Source: Devosia soli | GTDB taxonomy: Bacteria; Pseudomonadota; Alphaproteobacteria; Rhizobiales; Devosiaceae | NCBI RefSeq assembly: GCF_000970455.1 | Contig: NZ_LAJG01000048.1 | Coordinates: forward strand, 62,001-126,000 | Direction: 5' to 3' | DNA: 64,000 bases | Part shown: positions 1-8,069 of the stretch, piece by piece | Numbering within the stretch: the first letter of the stretch is position 1 | How the letters are laid out: every line of letters begins with the position of its first letter | Program-made: the position numbers and the translations under genes | Notes under the pieces: generated by a model | What the model saw: only the letters and a program-made list of their open reading frames with translations | Database searches by the model: none | Told to the model about the DNA's origin: nothing

Positions 1-683
1 CGGCGTGAAGCGGCCATGGCCATGCGGCAGGTCTCGCTTCCCGCGCCACCAGTCGCCAGTTCATGAGCAAGCACCTGCCGCGCCCGTGGCGTCAGGAGCA
101 TGCCGGCATCCAGCGCTCCCAATGCCGAAAGGAGGGTCTGCGATAAGGCGTCGGCCTGGCGCGCGGCGGGCTGCTGCGGCACTTCGATATCGCAATAGGA
201 CCGTGCCTGATGCCCGTTCCAGAGCCCAAACACCCAGCGGCCCTCGCCCACGCCGGCAAATCCGAAATGAAGGTAAAGCTGGGCCAGCCCATGCGCGCCA
301 ATTGGCTCATGGCCTTCGACAAGCGCTGCGCCCTGAGAGCGCGCCTGACCGATGGCCATGTCGATCAACAATTGTCCGACGCCCCGGCCACGAGCGTCCG
401 GTGCCACGATCAACCATGCGAGCCTGGCTTCCGCCGCCATTGGCGCGTGGCACAAAAGTGCAGCGCCAACGACCAGTTGGCATTCGGTGGCGACAAGCAC
501 ATACGCGCCGGGATCGCCGATCAGCCCCTGCCAGTCGGGCTGATCGCCGATCAGCCCCTGCCAGTCGGGCACTGTCCCGGTAAAGTGGCGGGAAAGGCCG
601 ACAAGCTCTTCGATATCATCGATTTGCGCACGGCGAAGGCGGGCGAATGTCTGCAGCCGCGTGCGCGGCATATGGTGCGTCAT
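1..683 (-). CDS. GNAT family N-acetyltransferase (3' end outside the window)
   Basis: The minus strand reads open from an ATG at 683 to the window edge, giving about 227 residues that start MTHHMPRTRLQTFARLRRAQ. The centre has the GNAT acetyl-CoA loop (VAPDARGRGVGQLLIDMAIG), followed by the typical FGFAGVGEGRWVFGL strand region. GNAT enzymes move an acetyl group from acetyl-CoA to an amine; the substrate cannot be told from sequence. An exact 10-residue in-frame duplication (DWQGLIGDQP) lies before the core fold. The gene starts 15 bp after the stop of the small membrane protein upstream, so they are probably cotranscribed. The C-terminus is missing because the window ends. Confidence 0.8.
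   Translation of the reverse strand, partial: MTHHMPRTRLQTFARLRRAQIDDIEELVGLSRHFTGTVPDWQGLIGDQPDWQGLIGDPGAYVLVATECQLVVGAALLCHAPMAAEARLAWLIVAPDARGRGVGQLLIDMAIGQARSQGAALVEGHEPIGAHGLAQLYLHFGFAGVGEGRWVFGLWNGHQARSYCDIEVPQQPAARQADALSQTLLSALGALDAGMLLTPRARQVLAHELATGGAGSETCRMAMAASR
512..571. repeat. 30-bp tandem duplication inside the GNAT gene
   Basis: Positions 512-541 and 542-571 are two copies of a 30-bp unit that differ only in the last base. The unit is a multiple of three, so it adds ten residues (DWQGLIGDQP) without breaking the frame. The near identity suggests a recent slippage event or an assembly artefact. Confidence 0.9.
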
Positions 684-698
684 GACGGTAACCCCGGC

Positions 699-839
699 CT
701 AAACCCATGCCGCCAGTAGGGCGACGATCATCAGGGCATAGGCACCGAGCAGAAGGGCGATCACGACGCCTTCGGCCCGCGAGACGGTTCTCAGCGGCGC
801 GCCGGTATCGATGCTATAAAACCAATGGGGACGATACAT
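699..839 (-). CDS. small single-pass membrane protein, 46 aa
   Basis: A 46-residue reading frame begins MYRPHWFYSIDTGAPLRTVS and ends in one hydrophobic segment of about 21 residues (about residues 25-46) right up to the C-terminus. A good ribosome binding site (AGGAG, on the minus strand) sits about nine bases before the ATG. It lies 15 bp upstream of the acetyltransferase in the same direction. No family is recognised. The N-terminal part is short, polar and probably cytoplasmic. The case for a real gene rests on the ribosome site, the clean hydrophobic segment and the operon spacing. Confidence 0.55.
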   Translation of the reverse strand: MYRPHWFYSIDTGAPLRTVSRAEGVVIALLLGAYALMIVALLAAWV

Positions 840-942
840 CCAGACACTCCTAACCTTGGTCAGGCTCATGAGGTGCCATGGAGCAGGATAAAGTCTCGAT
901 GGGGAAAGCGGCCCCGCGCATAAGCCGAGCGTAAAGCCGCTC

Positions 943-1677
943 TCAATAGGTCGCGCGGCCGCCCGAAAGGTCGAATACCGAGGCCGTGGTAAAGCTATTT
1001 TCAGCCGAGACCAGCCAGGCCACCATATTGGCCGCCTCTTCGACTTCGAGGAACCGCCCGCGCGGAATGCGGCTCAGCATATAATCGATAAATTCCGGCT
1101 TGAGCTCGTCCAGTATCCGCGTCTTGGCCGTTGCGGGAGTGATGGCATTGATAGCGATATCATATTTGGCGCATTCCTTGCCCACCGCCTTGGTCATGGC
1201 GATGACGCCGCCTTTTGCCGCGGCATAAGCCGCCGCGTTGGGATTGCCTTCTTTGCCGGCTATCGAGGCGATGTTGACGATGCGCCCATAGTTGCGCGCT
1301 TTCATGCCCGGCAGGATGGCGCGATTGACGTGAAAGGCGCCGGTGAGGTCGACATCGATGACGCGGTGCCATTCCTCGAGTTCATATTCGTCGAGCGGCG
1401 CATTCTTGCCGGCAATTCCGGCGGAGTGGACCAGGATGTCGATGACCCCGACGGTCTCGACCGCTAGGGCGACCGCCGCATAGTCGGTGATGTTGACCGT
1501 CACGGCGCTCGCCGAAAAGCCAAGCTCTTGCACCGCGGCATCGAGGAGGTCCGCATTCATGTCCCAGAGGCTGACTTTTGCGCCTGAGGCCACCAAGCGT
1601 CGCGCAATGGCAAAGCCGAGACCCTGCGCTCCGCCGGTCACGACGGCGACGCGGTTACTCAAGTCGATCTGGTTCAT
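943..1677 (-). CDS. SDR family NAD(P)-dependent oxidoreductase
   Basis: This is a 244-residue classical short-chain dehydrogenase/reductase. The cofactor motif TGGAQGLG is at residues 14-21, the structural HSAGIAG motif at about 84-90, and the catalytic Ser138, Tyr151 and Lys155 (YAAAK) are present. The C-terminus (FDLSGGRATY) is normal for the FabG-like class. I start at the ATG at 1677 because GGGGGAAAG precedes it; a longer version from 1716 adds 13 residues with no family match. It probably reduces a ketone or oxidises a secondary alcohol; the substrate is unknown. It follows the iron operon in the same direction with an 80-bp gap, so it may be read together with it. Confidence 0.85.
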   Translation of the reverse strand: MNQIDLSNRVAVVTGGAQGLGFAIARRLVASGAKVSLWDMNADLLDAAVQELGFSASAVTVNITDYAAVALAVETVGVIDILVHSAGIAGKNAPLDEYELEEWHRVIDVDLTGAFHVNRAILPGMKARNYGRIVNIASIAGKEGNPNAAAYAAAKGGVIAMTKAVGKECAKYDIAINAITPATAKTRILDELKPEFIDYMLSRIPRGRFLEVEEAANMVAWLVSAENSFTTASVFDLSGGRATY

Positions 1678-1756
1678 ACTTTCCCCCGCCATATTCGGCT
1701 TGCTTGACGCCGACAATGACAGGCTAACAGGCCCCCGGAAAGAGCGTAGGGACCGA

Positions 1757-2848
1757 TTACGTCAGCCGCAACATATGGTTGTCGAACAAAAATTCGAACT
1801 TCTGCGCAGGACGTTCCGCCCCGGCCATGCCGATCATTTCGCCCTTGCCGCTCGTCGCGACAAACCCTGCCTGGTCGGCGGCGAGCCCACAGCCGTTGCG
1901 CAGCGTTTCGACCAAGACCGGTCGCTTGCCATCCGTGTCGATCGCAACCAACAAGTCGCCCTCTGGCGAGGAGACTGCGATGCATCCACCATCGATCGAA
2001 GCGGCAACCGAACCGACATAATTGCGAAGATCGCTCAGCGTGCCGGGCGGCAGTTCAATCAGCCGGATCTCTCCATCCATGGTCGCATAGCCAACAAGCT
2101 GCGGCGTGTCGCTGGGCGCGCCCTTATATTGGCAACCGAACCAGACCCGGTTTCTTGCATCGACCGCCATGTGGCGGATCGAGAGCTGATGGAGGCCAGC
2201 ATCGAGCCGGAGTTGCCCGATGAGCCTGCCGTCACGCCGGTCGATGAAGGCGACACTCGGGTCCATCGTATCGAGATTGAGCTCGGCCCGGCCGAAATCG
2301 GGATGCGTCTCGATCCCGCCATTGGCAACGACAAAGGTCAACCCATCGGGCATGAGCAGCATTTCATGCGGCCCGGTGCCATGTGTCGGAAACTCGCCGA
2401 TTCGACGATAGCCGTCCGTCGCGTCATAGATGCCGATGACACCCTGCGCGGCCTCGAAATCGCTTTCGGTCGCGTAGAGCAATCTGCCGTCGGGCGAAAA
2501 GACGCCATGGCCGAAGAAGTGCCTTCCCTCCACGCTGGTCAGCGTTTGAGGCGCGTCGTTCCCAAATGGGTCGAACACCACGGCAAAGGTGCCCGGCTGG
2601 CGCGCAAAGACAACGCCCCGCCCAGCTTCACGACTGATGGTGATGTCATGCCCGCGATCGGGCAGTTCGATCGTCGAAATCACGTCGCCGCGCTCGCCCA
2701 TCAGCACCGCGCCATAGCCACCGGCGGCGGTCTGGATAGAACTCGCAAAAACCAGATCATTGGCTTCAAGCGCCAGCAATTGCTGCGGCAGAAGGCTCGC
2801 GACAAACCCGGCACCGGCAGATTTCAAAAACGCGCGGCGCTGCCACAT
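1757..2848 (-). CDS. DUF1513 domain-containing protein (Tat-exported, beta-propeller-like)
   Basis: This 363-residue protein begins with a twin-arginine signal (RRAFLKSAGAGFVASLLP), so it is probably exported folded to the periplasm. The rest is DUF1513, with repeats such as FSPDGRLLYATESD that suggest a beta-propeller. DUF1513 proteins are commonly encoded beside imelysin and DUF1111 genes, as here, and are associated with iron uptake; no biochemical role is established. The ATG lies 2 bp after the imelysin stop, so it is the last gene of the operon that starts at 6823. Confidence 0.85.
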   Translation of the reverse strand: MWQRRAFLKSAGAGFVASLLPQQLLALEANDLVFASSIQTAAGGYGAVLMGERGDVISTIELPDRGHDITISREAGRGVVFARQPGTFAVVFDPFGNDAPQTLTSVEGRHFFGHGVFSPDGRLLYATESDFEAAQGVIGIYDATDGYRRIGEFPTHGTGPHEMLLMPDGLTFVVANGGIETHPDFGRAELNLDTMDPSVAFIDRRDGRLIGQLRLDAGLHQLSIRHMAVDARNRVWFGCQYKGAPSDTPQLVGYATMDGEIRLIELPPGTLSDLRNYVGSVAASIDGGCIAVSSPEGDLLVAIDTDGKRPVLVETLRNGCGLAADQAGFVATSGKGEMIGMAGAERPAQKFEFLFDNHMLRLT

Positions 2849-2850
2849 GC

Positions 2851-3906
2851 TCAGTCTCCGTCGAGCGAAGAAAAGCCGACACTGAGCCCGAGCGTGGCCG
2901 AAAGCTCTTCGCCGATAAGCCGCTGTAGCTCTTGTGTCGCCACAACAAGATCGTTGAGCGCCGCAGCCTGTGCCGGATCGGCAACCGCTTGTTCGACCGG
3001 CAACGTCACCTTATCGGCCGCTGCCTCGGCACGGTCGAAGGCGGCACTGACTTTGCCTGAGAGCGTTGCGTCGGTGATGATGCCCGATAGTTCGATAAGG
3101 CCACGCAGGCCATCGAGATTGGCCCGCAGCATCGGGATAGTCTGGTTCGAGCGCCAGAACAGCGCCTGCTTGGGGTTGGCCTTGCCATCGCCCTTGGCAA
3201 TGAACGGATTGATGCGCGTGTAGCGCAGGCTCTCGATGCCATGCGAAACAAGCCCGACCACGGTCTCGAGAGACTCCGTCGTCGTCCGGTAATCCGAGTA
3301 GCCTGGCTCGGGCTGCGTCAGGCGCTTGGCGATGCCCTCGGGGTCCGCCCAGCCTTCCGACATTTCGCCCGCCATCTGCGCGAGATTTTGGCTGATCGCC
3401 TGGCCATAGGTACAACGGAACGCCCCATCCGGGGAAGTCAGCGCCTCGAAGCCAGTGCCGAACAGGACAAATTCCAGTGCTCCAAATCCCTGCACGGCCA
3501 CGCTCTTGCCCTGCAACCCCTCAAGCTCAGTCGCGCTCGCATCTTTTTCCGCCAGCACCTGCTGCACTTGCCGCAGCCCGATGCCTTTGCGATCGGGCCA
3601 GAAGAGGATGCGATCTGCCCGATTATCGTCCATCAACGGCCCGAGACGCAAAAACTCGACTCGACCATAGGCCGCTGCCGCCTTGGCGAACGCGTCCTGC
3701 GCCAGACGAAGGTCGACCGGCATCGCGTTTTCGCACAGCGCCCCCATTGCAGAGGTCAGCTCATCGGCGCGAGCGGCGAAAGCCTTGGTTTGCGGACGGA
3801 TGAAATTGCTTACGCTCGAGCGCAACATTTCCGAAGGGCTGATCACCTGCGCGGCCGCTGGCGAAACAAGCAGTACGGCGGCCAGCAGGGCACGAAGCAA
3901 GCGCAT
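2851..3906 (-). CDS. imelysin family protein (second copy, altered GxHxxE motif)
   Basis: The 351-residue protein has an N-terminal signal peptide (RALLAAVLLVSPAAAQ), so it is periplasmic or lipid-side. Imelysin/ICMP proteins are helical bundles tied to iron uptake, with a conserved GxHxxE motif. Here the matching stretch is GFGALE, so the histidine is glycine. The rest of the fold signals are present (for example RVEFLRLGPL and ESLRYTRINPF). I start at the ATG at 3906, whose A is the last base of the DUF1111 stop codon; the TTG at 3909 would add one residue. It sits between DUF1111 and DUF1513, and an imelysin with an intact motif is encoded first in the operon. Confidence 0.85.
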   Translation of the reverse strand: MRLLRALLAAVLLVSPAAAQVISPSEMLRSSVSNFIRPQTKAFAARADELTSAMGALCENAMPVDLRLAQDAFAKAAAAYGRVEFLRLGPLMDDNRADRILFWPDRKGIGLRQVQQVLAEKDASATELEGLQGKSVAVQGFGALEFVLFGTGFEALTSPDGAFRCTYGQAISQNLAQMAGEMSEGWADPEGIAKRLTQPEPGYSDYRTTTESLETVVGLVSHGIESLRYTRINPFIAKGDGKANPKQALFWRSNQTIPMLRANLDGLRGLIELSGIITDATLSGKVSAAFDRAEAAADKVTLPVEQAVADPAQAAALNDLVVATQELQRLIGEELSATLGLSVGFSSLDGD

Positions 3907-5417
3907 CAAAGGGATCCCAGAAAGTCCAACAGATTGGCACGTTCATCCTCGCTCATTGCGGCAAAAACATCGCGTGCCTTTTGCGCCTCCCCGCCATGCC
4001 AGAGAATGGCCTCGGTCAGGTTGCGCGCGCGCCCGTCATGGAGGAAAAATGAGTGGCCGGAAACCTCTTCGGTCAGCCCGATGCCCCAAAGCGGTGGCGT
4101 TCGCCATTCGACGCCCGATGCTTGCCCCTCCGATCGATGATCGGCCAGGCCCTCTCCCATGTCGTGCAGCAAGAAATCGGAATAGGGCCAGATCAACTGG
4201 AAGCGATGTGCGTGGTTTTCCGCATTCCGGCTGGTGACGAATTTCGGCACGTGGCAACTAGCGCAGCCTGCCGCATAAAATGCCGCCTTGCCCGCCAGCA
4301 CGGCTTGGTCCTCGACATCACGGCGCTCCGGCACGCCGAGGGTCTGGGCATAAAAGGTCACGAGATCGAGCACCGGGTCCGGCGCCTCGCTTAGCCCCAG
4401 CCGCGCCTGCTCGCCCGTCGGCATCTTGAGACATTCAGGCTGGTTTTCGGTGCAGTCGCCATGCGGCAGGTTCACGAGCGGTGTTGAAATGCCGATATCA
4501 CCCGCAAAGGCCGCTGCCGACTGGCTGCGGATCGTCGCCATTCCGGCCTTCCAGCCGAACCGGCCCAGCGCCACCGCCTTTGTCTCCGGGACAATGGTCC
4601 AGTTTGGCCGCCCTGATATCCCGTCGCCATCCTTATCGTCGGGATCGGCATGAACCATAATATCCTCGTCAGGGATTTGTTCGACCAGCCCGAGCCCGAT
4701 CATCGGATTGGCGATGCGCGGCGACATCATGACGTCATCAGCCAGCGGCCCATAGGCGAGATCGGCGACCGAATAATGCGGCTCGCGCAAGGTCACCACG
4801 GTCCCGTCGCCGAGCGTCACCGGCAGGTCCGTGTAATCGATGACCATCCGCCCCTCGGCCTTCAGCCCCGGCACGGCAAAATCCTGCAATTGCGTGCCAT
4901 AGACCGGATCGCCCACCTCGCCGGCAATGACGCCATCCATGGCAAGCCGCGTATCGGGCTCGCTCGGCGGCACCGAAAGGCGCAGGAACATCGAGACATT
5001 CTCCGCCTGCCCCTCGAATGGCGGATGCCCGCGTCCATCCTTGATGTGGCAACTCTGGCAGCCGCGGGCATTGAACAGCGGCCCGAGGCCATCCGACGCC
5101 TGCGTCGAACTCGGCGAACTCACCCAGATCTTTCGAAAAAGCGCATTGCCGAGCTTGAACTGCTCTTCCTGCTCGAAGCTGAGATTGTCGAGAAAATGGC
5201 TGAACGAATCCTGGTTCACAGAAAACCGCGTTGTGCCCTTGCCCGCCGGATTAGTTTCGAATTGCTCGGCCTTGGCAAAATCCGTCGCCGGCGCGGTCAC
5301 GGCGCGCACCCGCGCCAGGTCTTCAGCGGAGAGATCAGTGCGCGTCCCGACCTCCTGAGCGACAACCATTCCACCCGCCAGGACGGCGATCAGCGCGAGG
5401 GCGAAACGGATTTGCAT
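3906..5417 (-). CDS. DUF1111 di-haem oxidoreductase family protein (thiol oxidoreductase-like)
   Basis: The 503-residue protein has a signal peptide (FALALIAVLAGGMVVAQ) and two CxxCH haem c sites (CQSCH in the N-terminal half, CASCH in the C-terminal half). This is the layout of the DUF1111/di-haem family. Both haems would be attached in the periplasm. Family members are commonly called thiol oxidoreductases, but no reaction is firmly assigned. Position between two imelysin genes suggests an electron-transfer role in periplasmic iron handling. It starts 143 bp after the first imelysin; that gap holds two perfect hairpins. Confidence 0.88.
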   Translation of the reverse strand: MQIRFALALIAVLAGGMVVAQEVGTRTDLSAEDLARVRAVTAPATDFAKAEQFETNPAGKGTTRFSVNQDSFSHFLDNLSFEQEEQFKLGNALFRKIWVSSPSSTQASDGLGPLFNARGCQSCHIKDGRGHPPFEGQAENVSMFLRLSVPPSEPDTRLAMDGVIAGEVGDPVYGTQLQDFAVPGLKAEGRMVIDYTDLPVTLGDGTVVTLREPHYSVADLAYGPLADDVMMSPRIANPMIGLGLVEQIPDEDIMVHADPDDKDGDGISGRPNWTIVPETKAVALGRFGWKAGMATIRSQSAAAFAGDIGISTPLVNLPHGDCTENQPECLKMPTGEQARLGLSEAPDPVLDLVTFYAQTLGVPERRDVEDQAVLAGKAAFYAAGCASCHVPKFVTSRNAENHAHRFQLIWPYSDFLLHDMGEGLADHRSEGQASGVEWRTPPLWGIGLTEEVSGHSFFLHDGRARNLTEAILWHGGEAQKARDVFAAMSEDERANLLDFLGSL

Positions 5418-5465
5418 GCGGATACCAGATAAGTGGCTGTTGTCTTGCGCCCCCGACCCGCCGTC

Positions 5466-5530
5466 ACCATCGGGCTTGTCCCGATGGTCCGTGCGGAGGC
5501 GAGATGGATTGCCGGGACACGCCCGGCAAT
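5466..5530. repeat. pair of palindromic (REP-like) hairpins inside the iron operon
   Basis: Two perfect 9-bp hairpins stand side by side: ACCATCGGG (5466-5474) with CCCGATGGT (5480-5488), and ATTGCCGGG (5508-5516) with CCCGGCAAT (5522-5530), each with a 5-base loop. Palindromes of this look are frequent extragenic repeats in Hyphomicrobiales genomes. Lying between two genes of one operon, they could act as mRNA stability or processing sites. Confidence 0.75.
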
Positions 5531-5560
5531 AACGACCATAAAGAGTTTTACCCCCGCGTC

Positions 5561-6823
5561 CTACTGGAACACTGCGTCCGGATTGGAAAGCGAATCGCTG
5601 TCTTCTATGGTCACACCGTCGAGTTCGAGCAGCGCCACGGCCCGTTCGATGCCCCGCGTCTGGGCGATGAGCCCGTCGATCGCCGCCTGAACCACCGCAT
5701 TGCCCTCGTCATTGCCTTCGCCGATCTGCTGATCATAGGCTTCGCCAGCCTCGGCACGGTCAGCCATGGCCTGCATTTTGGCGAGCGTATCGGCGAGCAA
5801 CCCCTTGATTTCGGTATCGAGCGCGGCGTCCCTGGTGGCAATCACGTCCGACAGCGACGGGCCCTCAACGACCGAACCGTCAGTGCGCACATACTTGCCG
5901 AGATAAACGTTCTCGATGCCCTGCGCGTCCTCGAGATGGGAGACATGGGTATTGTCCGAGAAGCAGTCGTGCTCCTCTTCCGGATCATGCAGCAACAGCC
6001 CGAGCTTCATGCGCTCGCCAGCGAGTTCGCCAAAGCTCAGCGACCCCATACCGGTCAGGATGGCGGAAAGCCCCAGTTCCGGCAGCGCTGCGCGTGCTGC
6101 ACCATCGGCCTGCCAATTGCCGACCATTTCCTCAAGATCGCTAACGAGCAAAGACGTCGCAGCCTTGAGATAGGCCGCACGCCGATCGGCATGCTCCGCT
6201 GTCGAGTAATCTGTGAAGGGTCGATCGCCCGCGCCTGGTCCTGTGCCGTTGAGGTCCTGCCCCCAAAGCAGAAACTCGATCGCATGGTAGCCCGTCGCGA
6301 CATTGGATTCGACGCCCGCCGCTTCCTGCAATTCATCCTGCAGCAGCGCCGGCGTAATCTCGGTCGCATCGACCTCGCTGCCATCGACGGTGATCTTGGG
6401 GGTGGCGATGACATTGGCGACATACAATGCGTTGCTGTCGCTTTCGGTGCCATAGGCCGCCGCCACATAGTCGATCAGGCCCTCGTCGAGCGGCCAGGCG
6501 TTTACGCGGCCCTCCCATTCGTCAACGATGGGATTGCCGAAGCGGAACGCCTCGGTTTGCTGATAGGGAATGCGGGCTGCTTTCCAGGCTTCCCGTGCAG
6601 CATTCAGCGTTTCCTCGCTCGGATTGGCGATCAATGCATCGACCGCCGCCTCCAGCGCCTTGGCGGTCGAGAGGCTGTCCTCGTAGCCTGCCAGGGCCAG
6701 ATCGGCATAATTGGCGAGCACCTCGGCATCGCTTGGCGCCTGAGCATAGACGGCGGCCGGCGCAACGGACAGCGCCAGGGAAAGAGCAAGACCGCGCAAT
6801 GAGCGCTTGCCAAACGACAGCAT
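5561..6823 (-). CDS. imelysin family periplasmic iron-associated protein (first gene of operon)
   Basis: This 420-residue protein has a signal peptide (LALSLALSVAPAAVYAQ) and the intact imelysin motif GYHAIEFLLWGQD (GxHxxE). It matches the longer IrpA-like class. Such proteins are linked to iron uptake, perhaps binding iron at the outer face of the inner membrane. I take the ATG at 6823 because GGAGGA lies seven bases upstream; the TTG at 6826 is less likely. It is the first gene of imelysin-DUF1111-imelysin-DUF1513, and a likely iron-responsive operator lies 25 bp upstream. Confidence 0.88.
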   Translation of the reverse strand: MLSFGKRSLRGLALSLALSVAPAAVYAQAPSDAEVLANYADLALAGYEDSLSTAKALEAAVDALIANPSEETLNAAREAWKAARIPYQQTEAFRFGNPIVDEWEGRVNAWPLDEGLIDYVAAAYGTESDSNALYVANVIATPKITVDGSEVDATEITPALLQDELQEAAGVESNVATGYHAIEFLLWGQDLNGTGPGAGDRPFTDYSTAEHADRRAAYLKAATSLLVSDLEEMVGNWQADGAARAALPELGLSAILTGMGSLSFGELAGERMKLGLLLHDPEEEHDCFSDNTHVSHLEDAQGIENVYLGKYVRTDGSVVEGPSLSDVIATRDAALDTEIKGLLADTLAKMQAMADRAEAGEAYDQQIGEGNDEGNAVVQAAIDGLIAQTRGIERAVALLELDGVTIEDSDSLSNPDAVFQ

Positions 6824-6847
6824 CAACCATTCCTCCGGAGAAACTGA

Positions 6848-6870
6848 AAGGTGAATACGATTATCACCTT
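6848..6870. promoter_or_regulatory. iron-responsive operator (RirA/IRO-like), divergent promoter
   Basis: AAGGTGA (6848-6854) and TCACCTT (6864-6870) form a perfect 7-bp inverted repeat around nine bases. The core TGA-N9-TCA matches the IRO motif described for the iron regulator RirA in rhizobia. It is 25 bp before the imelysin operon and 97 bp before the ferric transporter gene, so it could control both. RirA itself is not in the window. Confidence 0.65.
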
Positions 6871-6966
6871 AAAAGATCAACTGTTGGTAGACATCCGACC
6901 CGCTCTAAATTAGACACACTATATCAGCTTTTACCGAAGGCGGCCGCGTGGGCCGCAGAGTGCCGT

Positions 6967-7965
6967 ATGACCAAGTATCTGCCGCTTCTCGCCGGCGCCT
7001 TTGCCGCGCTTGGCTTTATCGCTCCCGTCGTTGCCCAGCAGGACGCCATCACCGTCTATAACGCCCAGCATGAAAGCCTGGCGCAGGAATGGGCGACCGC
7101 CTTCACCGAGGAAACCGGCATTCCGGTCATCCTCCGCCAGGGCTCCGATCTCGAAGTCGCCAACCAGATCCTTCAGGAAGGCGCGAATTCCCCGGCAGAT
7201 GTGTTTTTGACTGAGAATTCTCCAGGCATGGCGCTGGTCGACAAGGCCGGGCTCTTCGAGCCCCTGCCCGCAGACCTTCTCGCCCAGGTGCCAGCCGAGT
7301 TCCGTCCCGAGAACGGCAACTGGACCGGGATTGCCGCCCGCTCCACTGTCTTCGCCTATAACAAGGACAAGCTGACCGAAGCCGATCTGCCGAAGACCAT
7401 GGCCGAACTGGCAGATCCTAAATGGCAGGGACGCTGGGCCGCCTCGCCGAGCGGCGCCGATTTCCAGGCCATTGTTGCTGCCTATCTCGCGCTCGAAGGC
7501 GAAGAGGCCACGCTGTCGTGGCTCAAGGGCATGGCGGCGAACGCCGTCATCGTGCGCGGCAATCGCGCAGCCCTTGCCGCTACCAACAATGGCGAAGTCG
7601 ATGGCGCGCTGATCTACCATTATTACTGGTTCGGCGATCAGGCCGGCACCAAGGAAAACAGCGACAAAGCCGCATTGCACTATTTCGGCAACGAGGACCC
7701 CGGCGCCTTCGTCTCGATCTCCGGCGGCGGCGTACTGGCTTCGAGCCAGCATAAGGAAGAAGCGCTCGCCTTCCTGAGCTTCATTACCGGCAAGGGCCAG
7801 GACGTGCTGCGCGATGGCACCTCGTTCGAATACGCCGTTGGTGTCGACCACGCCTCCAACCCAGCCTTGCCGCCGCTTGCCGATCTCGGTGCGCCCAAGA
7901 TCGATCCGAGCCAGCTGGATAACGCCAAGGCTGCGGAGCTGATGACGGAAGCTGGGCTGCTCTAG
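6967..7965 (+). CDS. fbpA: ferric iron ABC transporter substrate-binding protein (FbpA/FutA type)
   Basis: The 332-residue protein starts MTKYLPLLAGAFAALG with a signal peptide ending near VVAQQ, followed by a class II periplasmic binding fold (ITVYNAQHESLAQEW). The conserved Tyr-Tyr pair that binds Fe3+ in FbpA/FutA is visible in ALIYHYYWFG. It would capture Fe3+ or a ferric complex in the periplasm and pass it to the permease encoded next. The frame is open far upstream, but the ATG at 6967 is chosen because it gives the signal peptide. An IRO-like site lies 97-119 bp upstream. Confidence 0.9.
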   Translation: MTKYLPLLAGAFAALGFIAPVVAQQDAITVYNAQHESLAQEWATAFTEETGIPVILRQGSDLEVANQILQEGANSPADVFLTENSPGMALVDKAGLFEPLPADLLAQVPAEFRPENGNWTGIAARSTVFAYNKDKLTEADLPKTMAELADPKWQGRWAASPSGADFQAIVAAYLALEGEEATLSWLKGMAANAVIVRGNRAALAATNNGEVDGALIYHYYWFGDQAGTKENSDKAALHYFGNEDPGAFVSISGGGVLASSQHKEEALAFLSFITGKGQDVLRDGTSFEYAVGVDHASNPALPPLADLGAPKIDPSQLDNAKAAELMTEAGLL

Positions 7966-8002
7966 CGGCTCATCACCCATGATGACCCCTTCACACCCAC
8001 AG

Positions 8003-8068
8003 TGTCATTCCCGCGAAAGCGGGAACCCCTGTTTAAAACGGAGGTCCCCGCTTTCGCGGGGATGACAG
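8003..8068. repeat. REP-like palindromic element between fbpA and fbpB
   Basis: A long inverted repeat pairs TGTCATTCCCGCGAAAGCGG with CCGCTTTCGCGGGGATGACA, with small mismatches, around an AT-rich loop (GTTTAAAAC). This type of element is common between genes in Devosia-like genomes. The right arm ends two bases before the GTG start of the permease gene, so it probably supplies that gene's ribosome site and may hide it in the folded mRNA. Confidence 0.8.
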
Positions 8069-8069
8069 G

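Noticed and set aside
1487..3223. 578-residue plus-strand open frame
   Set aside because: It lies antisense to the DUF1513 gene and parts of the imelysin and SDR genes, has arginine-rich composition without motifs, and is explained by GC-rich codon bias.
5466..8068. CRISPR array from the palindromic repeats
   Set aside because: The repeats are single hairpins or pairs without regular spacers and without cas genes; they fit extragenic palindromes.
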